Shown piece after piece: positions 22,688 through 27,723 of a DNA stretch of 27,723 bases. How positions within the stretch are numbered: position 1 is the stretch's first letter; every line of letters starts with the position of its first letter. The stretch lies in contig JBBPYR010000289.1 in assembly GCA_038199755.1 (NCBI GenBank), positions 1 through 27,723 of the forward strand. The letters are read 5' to 3'. The translations under genes and the position numbers were made by a program. Below the pieces are notes generated by a model. It was given only the letters and a program-made list of their open reading frames with translations. It was not told where the DNA came from and did not search any database. The DNA comes from JBBPYR01 sp038199755 (GTDB taxonomy: Bacteria > Chloroflexota > Ktedonobacteria > Ktedonobacterales > Ktedonobacteraceae).

Positions 22688-23046
22688 ATGTTCATTCGTT
22701 GTTGTCAATATAACAGACTTAATGCGCTTCTTTATCTCTCACCGGAACAAGCAAAGGGGTTGCCCGAATGTCCACAAAGTGATATCTATGCGCTTGCGTG
22801 GGTCATGGCTACTTTGTAAGTAGTGGACAACTCAATGAGAACAGCAACACTCAGGGCATCAATGACGAGTTTCAAATCGATCTCTCCGGTCTTGCCGATC
22901 CTGGTCCTCAAAACAACTATTATGCCTGGCTCTTACCCGATTCTGTTCAGATGGAAGCACCGCCCATCCCTACGACAAAAATAGGGAGTAAGGCAAGCAG
23001 AGGGAATGATGGAAACATGATCCTATCCTTTTACTATCTACTGTAA
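22688..23046 (+). pseudogene. Relic of a protein kinase gene in two frames
   Basis: Frame 22688-22819 encodes 43 residues ending LYLSPEQAKGLPECPQSD then IYALAWVMATL and a stop. This matches kinase subdomains VIII-IX (Y-x-S/A-P-E-Q ... S-D-I-Y-A-L). In another frame, 22798-23046 reads DEFQIDLSGLADPGPQNNYY then AWLLPDS, like the outer YYAWLL-type domain I associate with Ktedonobacteria membrane proteins. Neither piece has a ribosome site or a complete domain; the kinase N-lobe and catalytic loop are missing. A frameshifted, internally deleted gene explains both. Its end overlaps the convergent transporter by 9 bp. Confidence 0.55.
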
Positions 23047-25065
23047 ACGATCCATGAGATGTATCACCTGTCCATCAGCAGTTGCTTCTTTATAAATGCG
23101 TTGCGGATGAATCCGCTGTACCTCTGTCAGTTGCTCCTCTGCAATAATGGTGTCCTGCGGATGCAACTCCTCCCAGACATGATAGATGGCATCAGGCTCG
23201 CGATGGCGATAGAGAAAGCGGCACTCAACCTTCGCCTCTTGAGCGAGGAAGTTAGTTCTGGCTAGGTCTTGTTTTGCCATTTCATCATGCAGGTGTGGCT
23301 CTACCAAGCGGAACAACTCCGGCTTGCGCCCTGACTGAAGTTCTCCCAGGTATAAGAAAACCACAGCTTTCTGTTCAGCATTATGCAGTGCCGCTTGGAT
23401 AATGGCTTCATTGGCCTGATTGCCAGCCGCAAGGATCGCCAACACAGCACCAGGGAAATCTTGCTCAACTCCAGTGGTCACAACGGGAACGTGCCCCTTT
23501 CTCAGGTGCATTCTATGATTGGTGAAAGCGATAGCCATGCCAACAAGAGCAAACGAGCCACCAAAGGCGGTTGCCAATGGTTTCGCGATCAGATTCGTTG
23601 ACCACGCGACCAGCACGAGGAATGTCGTGAAAATGCCCAACCAGAAATTCAGGGTTGATCTCGTCCAGCGTCCTTCAGGCTCGGGTCGCTCAGCAGGATT
23701 TGTTTGCTCTTCCTCCCTTGCCTCCCGATCACCTGCATCGCGAATCTTCTGCTCGTTGACCAATTGGTGTGAGTCCTTTGCCCTATTACCCGATGTCGAG
23801 GGTATTTGTCGACGCGCAAACGAATCAGCATCTACAGCCGATTTCTGTCCCTGCGCGCGCCTATACCTGCGTTGACGATAGCGCACCACATCCATTCCCA
23901 GACAGGTGAGAGAGAACGCGCCCAGCAAGCCAAAGGCATACATGTCTCCGAGGATGTTGATATTCCCTCGCACAACCAAAAGCACGAGAATGGGGATAAG
24001 AGTCGCGAGAGCTATCGAATAGTGCGGCGTACCGCGTATGCTGTTGCGCTTCAAGATAAACTGCGGGAAAAATTCCATGCGTGCCAGAGCCAGAAAGACG
24101 TGATAGGAACCGATAATCGCAGTATTGCTGGCGAATACCAGCAGGGCACTGGCACTGATCGCCACCTCTATCTGCAAAAATACGCCGCCCCAACGCCCGC
24201 CAAGGAGTGAAATGATCTGACTCGACAGCACAGGATCAGCGACCGCTTTTGGCAGCAACAGTGTAGACAAGATCGTGAGCAGTGGGCTGGTCAGGCCAAT
24301 AGTCAGGATGACCAGGAACAGCGCAAGCTTCCCAACCATCCTGCGCGGCAGTTTCATTACAGGAGAAAGCTGCGAAATGCTTTCCAGACCTGAAAAGGCC
24401 AGGAACGAACCCGCGAAGCCAACAAGCACTGTAACAGGGGTCAAGGCCTTGCCACTAAACATCTTGGGGAAAAGCGCAAGGAATGCAGGCAAGGAGAGAT
24501 GGGTAAAGACGGTCACAAGAATGGCAATGTCACTCACAAAGGCGATGATGGCTCCCACCAGGCTCACCTTGGCACTCTCACTGACTCCAACCCAATTCAG
24601 AATGCCCAGCAGCACAAGGACAAGCAACGTCACCAACAAGGTAATGGAGAAGCCGAACACTTGCGTCTGTGGACCCAGAACGGGCAGCACCACGCTCAGG
24701 TAGAGCATACCGGAGAGACAACTAATCGCTGCTGTCAGAAAGTAATCAACGAGAATAAACATGCCACCCAAAGCACCAAACCAAGGATTGAGGGCTCTTG
24801 CCGCCACGGTCACGACACCACCGCCCTGTGGAAAGCGATAGGTCACCTCGACATATTTGAAGGTGAGTAGAATAAAGACGATCATCGTGAGCAAGACGAA
24901 GAAGCCTGCTAGTTTCCCCACCGTTCCATACAGAATTCCAGGGACATAGTAAATGGAGGTGCCGATATCGGCAAAGACAACCGCCCAGCAGAGGAATGGG
25001 CCGAGCGTCTGGACTTCGTGTTGCTCTTGTTCACGCTGTGTAGAGGTTGCGGTCGGACTGGCCAT
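23038..25065 (-). CDS. APC-superfamily permease with long cytoplasmic C-terminal region
   Basis: This 675-residue transporter has about 12 membrane helices. Signatures include FADIGTSIYYVPGILYG (first helix), RFPQGGGVVTVAARALNP and GGMFILVDYFLTAAIS, as in APC amino acid permeases and the related KimA/KUP potassium importers. A charged insert (about 395-475, RYRQRRYRRAQ to EGRWTRS) lies before the last helices. The final 150 residues form a soluble alpha/beta domain (VVTTGVEQDFPGAVLAILAAG, KAVVFLYLGEL) resembling a universal-stress-type fold. Such tails regulate transport in related proteins. AAAGG precedes the ATG by about 10 bases. Substrate (amino acid or K+) cannot be decided from sequence alone. 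Confidence 0.85.
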   Translation of the reverse strand: MASPTATSTQREQEQHEVQTLGPFLCWAVVFADIGTSIYYVPGILYGTVGKLAGFFVLLTMIVFILLTFKYVEVTYRFPQGGGVVTVAARALNPWFGALGGMFILVDYFLTAAISCLSGMLYLSVVLPVLGPQTQVFGFSITLLVTLLVLVLLGILNWVGVSESAKVSLVGAIIAFVSDIAILVTVFTHLSLPAFLALFPKMFSGKALTPVTVLVGFAGSFLAFSGLESISQLSPVMKLPRRMVGKLALFLVILTIGLTSPLLTILSTLLLPKAVADPVLSSQIISLLGGRWGGVFLQIEVAISASALLVFASNTAIIGSYHVFLALARMEFFPQFILKRNSIRGTPHYSIALATLIPILVLLVVRGNINILGDMYAFGLLGAFSLTCLGMDVVRYRQRRYRRAQGQKSAVDADSFARRQIPSTSGNRAKDSHQLVNEQKIRDAGDREAREEEQTNPAERPEPEGRWTRSTLNFWLGIFTTFLVLVAWSTNLIAKPLATAFGGSFALVGMAIAFTNHRMHLRKGHVPVVTTGVEQDFPGAVLAILAAGNQANEAIIQAALHNAEQKAVVFLYLGELQSGRKPELFRLVEPHLHDEMAKQDLARTNFLAQEAKVECRFLYRHREPDAIYHVWEELHPQDTIIAEEQLTEVQRIHPQRIYKEATADGQVIHLMDRLQ

Positions 25066-25220
25066 CGCCTATACGCCTTTCAGTATGATCTTCTCAAGTA
25101 CCGTAGCAAGCATTGGGAAGGTTTTTTCTCATCCCTCATGTAGCACGTGACAGCAGAGAAAAAAGCTTCTTGTCTCTGTCTCAGTAATTATTCTGTACAT
25201 GATGTAATTCAATCGGTGTT

Positions 25221-25250
25221 TTGCGATACAAACTGATTTTCTGTTACAAT
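25221..25250 (+). promoter_or_regulatory. Promoter of the ligase-like remnant
   Basis: TTGCGA (25221-25226) and TACAAT (25245-25250) are 18 bp apart, about 130 bp before a well-placed ribosome site and ATG. This indicates that the broken gene still carries its expression signals. Confidence 0.55.
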
Positions 25251-25378
25251 AGCTGATGGAATATCAGTAGAGAGGAGTGCTAGTACCGATCAGAGGAATG
25301 CCTGCTCACCCTCACGTGTGTTTCTCTCTTGCACAAACGATGTTTGAAGTGACTTCTTCCCAAAGAGGAGCTTATTTC

Positions 25379-25856
25379 ATGCCAGAAACACCACCGTTGA
25401 CCTACACCAATCTCCTCTATCGTAGTCATGAAGAGATTCGCTCTCTTCAGAATCAGCGGTTCCGGCACCAGGTTGCCCCATTGCAGGCGACAAGGGCCGC
25501 GTATTGTCACTAACACGGTACGCACGTTTGAACGGGCCATGTTCAACGGGACCCTGGTTAATCCAGATACTATCAAGGAAGCCATTGCTAGCATCGGGGG
25601 CATCGAAGAGTACCAGATCGTTTTTACGAAAGAGCAGGATGGTGTCCCGTCCTCTCCAGACAGATTGCTCGTGCGTGTCACCGTACAACCAACTATGCAG
25701 GAGTCGGTGAGAACAGAACTGATCGCAAAAGTGATAGCGGCGACTTCGATGTTCCCTGTCATCGAGTTTGTGGCAAGCAGGAGCGAGATTTTCGATCCGA
25801 GTCAGAAGTTCAAGGCGACCAGAGTAGTCGATTTGCGCCCAAAGGAGGAGGGGTAG
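25379..25856 (+). pseudogene. Internally deleted phenylacetate-CoA-ligase-like gene
   Basis: An ATG at 25379 with AGAGGAG 8 bases upstream opens a 44-residue piece ending at the TAA at 25511. YRSHEEIRSLQNQRFRHQVA in it resembles the N-terminal helix of PaaK-type adenylating ligases. In another frame, from about 25490 to 25856, about 120 residues (GPRIVTNTVRTFERAMF, NPDTIKEAIASIGGIEEYQI, FDPSQKFKATRVVDLRP) look like the C-terminal mobile domain of such ligases. Both ends are thus joined with most of the roughly 400-residue enzyme, including the ATP-binding motifs, missing and with a frame change. The family assignment rests on pattern memory; the break is clear from the frames. Confidence 0.5.
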
Positions 25857-25900
25857 AGCCGATCATGGAGGCGAGTCGAGAGCTTCAGATGAGTTCATAG

Positions 25901-25928
25901 AAGCTGATGGTCGGAAACTGATCAGCTT
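25901..25928. terminator. Weak hairpin between convergent units
   Basis: AAGCTGAT (25901-25908) pairs with ATCAGCTT (25921-25928) around a 12-base loop, followed by TCATTC. It lies after the ligase remnant and before the end of the leftward membrane operon. T tract is poor. Confidence 0.35.
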
Positions 25929-26035
25929 TCATTCATGCCTTCTTCCCTTGCGACTTCAGCGAGGAAGTGAGAAACCGTTCCCGTCGCGTCGGTTCAGGCG
26001 GGAAATTCGGCGCAAGAGACCTCACGATCGTGCTG

Positions 26036-26482
26036 CTATCCCACCGCTTGCCAGGTTGCTTTTCTTCTCTCGTTGGTGACTCGTTGATAGTAGACAGAAC
26101 CCAAGAGTGCTCCGTAAACGAGCAACATCACGAAGCCATAAAGAAACTCACTAAAGTCCAACTTCCGATGGTGAATAACTGTTCCCAAAAGCAGTGCGAT
26201 CAGGATCCAAAAGATGACACCCGTCACCAGCCCTGCGATGAGTGTGCGTGGGAGCGTCAAGGCCTGATTCCGTTGCCAGACACCAAAAAGCAGCCCAAAC
26301 AGGCTACATAACACGATGAGGAGGAAGAAGCCAATCAGCCTTCCCGTGGCCGGATTGTCCAGCCCAAACCACGCGGCGATTCTGCCCAACGCACCTCCCG
26401 GCCCGTAATCAACAAAAAAGAGAACACCAAGCAGAACACCAACCAGCAACCCTGATATAGTCCCTTCACGTAGTGCTTTCAT
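26036..26482 (-). CDS. Four-helix integral membrane protein of unknown function
   Basis: This 148-residue protein starts MKALREGTISGLLVGVLLG and has four predicted membrane helices (about 8-26, 48-68, 78-103 and 113-132), joined by short loops, with a basic C-terminus (YYQRVTNERRKATWQAVG). I see no catalytic or transport motif. The ATG at 26482 has AAGGAG 8 bases upstream. An in-frame start 174 bases earlier would overlap the DoxX-like gene and adds an Arg/Trp-rich stretch with no sign of being real. It lies 17 bases after the DoxX-like gene, so the two are cotranscribed and may work together in the membrane. Confidence 0.75.
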   Translation of the reverse strand: MKALREGTISGLLVGVLLGVLFFVDYGPGGALGRIAAWFGLDNPATGRLIGFFLLIVLCSLFGLLFGVWQRNQALTLPRTLIAGLVTGVIFWILIALLLGTVIHHRKLDFSEFLYGFVMLLVYGALLGSVYYQRVTNERRKATWQAVG

Positions 26483-26499
26483 TATGAGTACTCCTTCCC

Positions 26500-27069
26500 T
26501 TACACGAACCAGTTCAAAACGCGTGCCAGACGATTCGATGGTGAGGCCGTTTGCAGGCGTGGTGCGAGCCACTGGTCGAAACCAAGCCGCCTCCCTGCGG
26601 GCAACCCGGCAAACACCACACCCAGGAGCACCAGCATGCCATAAGTCCAGTACCATTCGCTGGTAGACAACCCGACATATAATTGCAGCGCGAGCACTGC
26701 TGCTAGCAAGCCGCCAAAGCGGCTGAAGATGCCAAACAGCAGGCTGAGTGCAACCACCAACTCTGCGAGCCAGGTGCCTGCACCCAAGAGGGTGAAATTG
26801 GGAAGAAACACATTCTTGATAATGAAGGAATAGCCCGGAAGAAAGGTATACTGCGCCTCACGCACCAAATAGGGGTGCAACCCAGCAAAACTGGGGGGGA
26901 GTTTCCAAAACAACTGCTGAAACCATAGGTACCCGACAAAAATACGCACCACGGCCAAGGTAATGGTGCTTCCCTCGCTAAGGGTAACAGGTGCCACGCT
27001 TGCACTCGCCTCTTGCTCGCTGGTCGCGACAAGGGGCTTCTGCTTCCCTGCTGATGGTGAAATATTCAT
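26500..27069 (-). CDS. DoxX/DoxD-like membrane protein
   Basis: This 189-residue protein has a polar N-terminus (about 1-33) and four membrane helices. The first, ITLAVVRIFVGYLWFQQLFWKLPP, carries the R-x-F-x-G ... K-L pattern of the DoxX family, and GTWLAELVVALSLLFGIFSR and LVLLGVVFAG continue it. Family members include the small subunit of thiosulfate:quinone oxidoreductase and proteins acting in redox or envelope stress; the exact role is rarely known. AAGGAG lies 8 bases before the ATG. It heads a two-gene unit with the four-helix membrane protein and follows a broken nucleoside phosphorylase gene by 53 bp. Confidence 0.8.
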   Translation of the reverse strand: MNISPSAGKQKPLVATSEQEASASVAPVTLSEGSTITLAVVRIFVGYLWFQQLFWKLPPSFAGLHPYLVREAQYTFLPGYSFIIKNVFLPNFTLLGAGTWLAELVVALSLLFGIFSRFGGLLAAVLALQLYVGLSTSEWYWTYGMLVLLGVVFAGLPAGRRLGFDQWLAPRLQTASPSNRLARVLNWFV

Positions 27070-27122
27070 ACGACTCTTACTCCTTCTGCAAACAATGTAT
27101 CATAGGTTTGGATGAAATTGGT

Positions 27123-27548
27123 TTATTTTTCTACGAACTGCTGTCTCTGCCAGCATTGCCACCGCTGTGCCGTCTGACTGATCACGTGCAAGGCCGTTGC
27201 ACTTCCCGCTGCCTCTCCCTTCTCAAAATCGCCTTCGGTCTGCCCCATCTGGTTGGTGACGTGTGCAAAACAAACGATGTCTTTCTGCTTTGTGATGGCC
27301 AGAGCAGACAGAGCCGCCGCTTCCATTTCTACCGCCAAAATGCCTTCTGCTCGATAGGCCGCAATCGCCTGCTCAGTTTCGCGGAAGGGAGCATCCGTGG
27401 TCCAACTCGTCCCCACGTAAAGAGGGACATGTGTGGCATCCCATGCCACGGAAGGCGCTCCATAGTCTTTGTGAGCGAGAAGAGGGATTGCCATCATTTC
27501 GTCTTCCTGCATGTAATCACGTTGGTGCCGCTGTTCTTTTTCACTCAT
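27123..27548 (-). pseudogene. N-terminally truncated nucleoside phosphorylase
   Basis: The 141 residues contain the C-terminal half of a purine/uridine phosphorylase: GTSWTTDAPFRET, the nucleoside-binding EMEAAALSALA motif and a closing helical region. Intact enzymes are about 250 residues. The N-terminal phosphate-binding half (usual G-x-x-G near the start and the IGTAGG region) is missing, and its place is taken by about 40 residues that do not look like the family (MSEKEQRHQRDYMQEDEMM and following). An in-frame TAA lies just before the ATG, so the frame cannot extend upstream. AAGGAG lies 14 bases away, too far for a good start. A deleted gene is most likely. Confidence 0.6.
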
Positions 27549-27651
27549 GAGTTACCATTTGCTCCTTCTCTCAGCAGAAGAGAACATACCCTTTCCTTCG
27601 TCTCTCCCTCTATCATATCGTTTTCCATACCATATTACCACTGGGGTAGGT

Positions 27652-27657
27652 TATAAT
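27652..27657 (+). promoter_or_regulatory. Possible -10 box of a rightward gene at the window end
   Basis: TATAAT in TTATAATAGG lies 22 bases before a possible start codon. No -35 is clear. Confidence 0.3.
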
Positions 27658-27678
27658 AGGAAATGGAACGGCGTGTGT

Positions 27679-27723
27679 ATGAGGAAGGAACCGACAAACG
27701 CTTCCCTTTACGAGCAAGATCCA
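27679..27723 (+). CDS. Possible start of a gene running out of the window
   Basis: ATG at 27679 opens 15 codons (MRKEPTNASLYEQDP) to the window edge. L-Y-E-Q-D is reminiscent of the opening of DUF29 proteins (L-Y-x-x-D-F-Y-x-W), but the decisive residues lie outside. There is no good ribosome site, and a second frame from 27663 (MERRVYEEGTDKRF) is also open. Confidence 0.25.
   Translation, partial: MRKEPTNASLYEQDP

Noticed and set aside
26483..26656. Upstream extension of the four-helix membrane protein
   Set aside because: It overlaps the DoxX-like gene, has no ribosome site and adds low-quality sequence; the ATG at 26482 is well supported.
26991..27656. 221-codon rightward frame at the window end
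   Set aside because: It is antisense to two leftward units, rich in Cys, His and Phe without motif, and has no ribosome site.
1..27723. tRNA genes, rRNA genes, insertion sequences or prophage genes
   Set aside because: I looked for cloverleaf ends, transposase motifs and phage functions and found none I could support.

Overview
The window reads as chromosomal DNA of a Chloroflexota bacterium, most likely of the class Ktedonobacteria. This is inferred from gene content and style: a deoxyhypusine-synthase-like gene beside spermidine-type genes, a lipoprotein sedolisin, menaquinone genes, several zinc-ribbon-plus-one-membrane-helix proteins and kinase-like proteins. No rRNA or marker gene proves it. 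Base composition is moderate, genes lie on both strands, and housekeeping genes alternate with lineage-specific and decayed ones.

Layout. 1-813 (-) is the 5' part of a class I fructose-bisphosphate aldolase. 1271-3394 (+) holds a coiled-coil protein and a membrane-anchored beta-propeller. 3470-7791 (-) holds two tandem zinc-ribbon/DUF4352-like paralogs and a secreted sedolisin peptidase. 8021-13241 (+) holds uvrB followed by a polyamine block: a deoxyhypusine-synthase-like enzyme, a pyruvoyl SpeD-family decarboxylase and an agmatinase. 13286-16018 (+) holds a lipoprotein and an Arg/Gly-rich disordered protein with 30-bp repeats and a structured leader. 16245-19244 (+) holds a PflA/PflX-like radical SAM protein, a long-chain polyprenyl diphosphate synthase and a MenG/UbiE methyltransferase; the last two fit menaquinone synthesis. 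19315-22517 (-) holds a membrane-anchored pseudokinase, a small Cys-cluster protein and a Nudix hydrolase. From 22.7 kb on, three broken genes appear (kinase relic, phenylacetate-CoA-ligase-like remnant, nucleoside phosphorylase lacking its N-terminal half) among an APC transporter, a four-helix membrane protein and a DoxX-like protein.

How the genes may work together. The polyamine block can be read as a complete short route: arginine to agmatine if the SpeD homolog is an arginine decarboxylase, agmatine to putrescine by SpeB, and putrescine to homospermidine by the DHS-like enzyme. No spermidine synthase gene is present in the window. The decarboxylase has a near-consensus promoter preceded by seven copies of a degenerate 11-mer spaced about 23 bp apart. 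I regard this regulatory region as the most unusual signal here. Other signals are several very long hairpins at gene ends, repeated TGATAYAAT-type extended -10 promoters, a possible pseudoknot leader before the RGG-like protein, and a kinase fold whose catalytic residues are all replaced.
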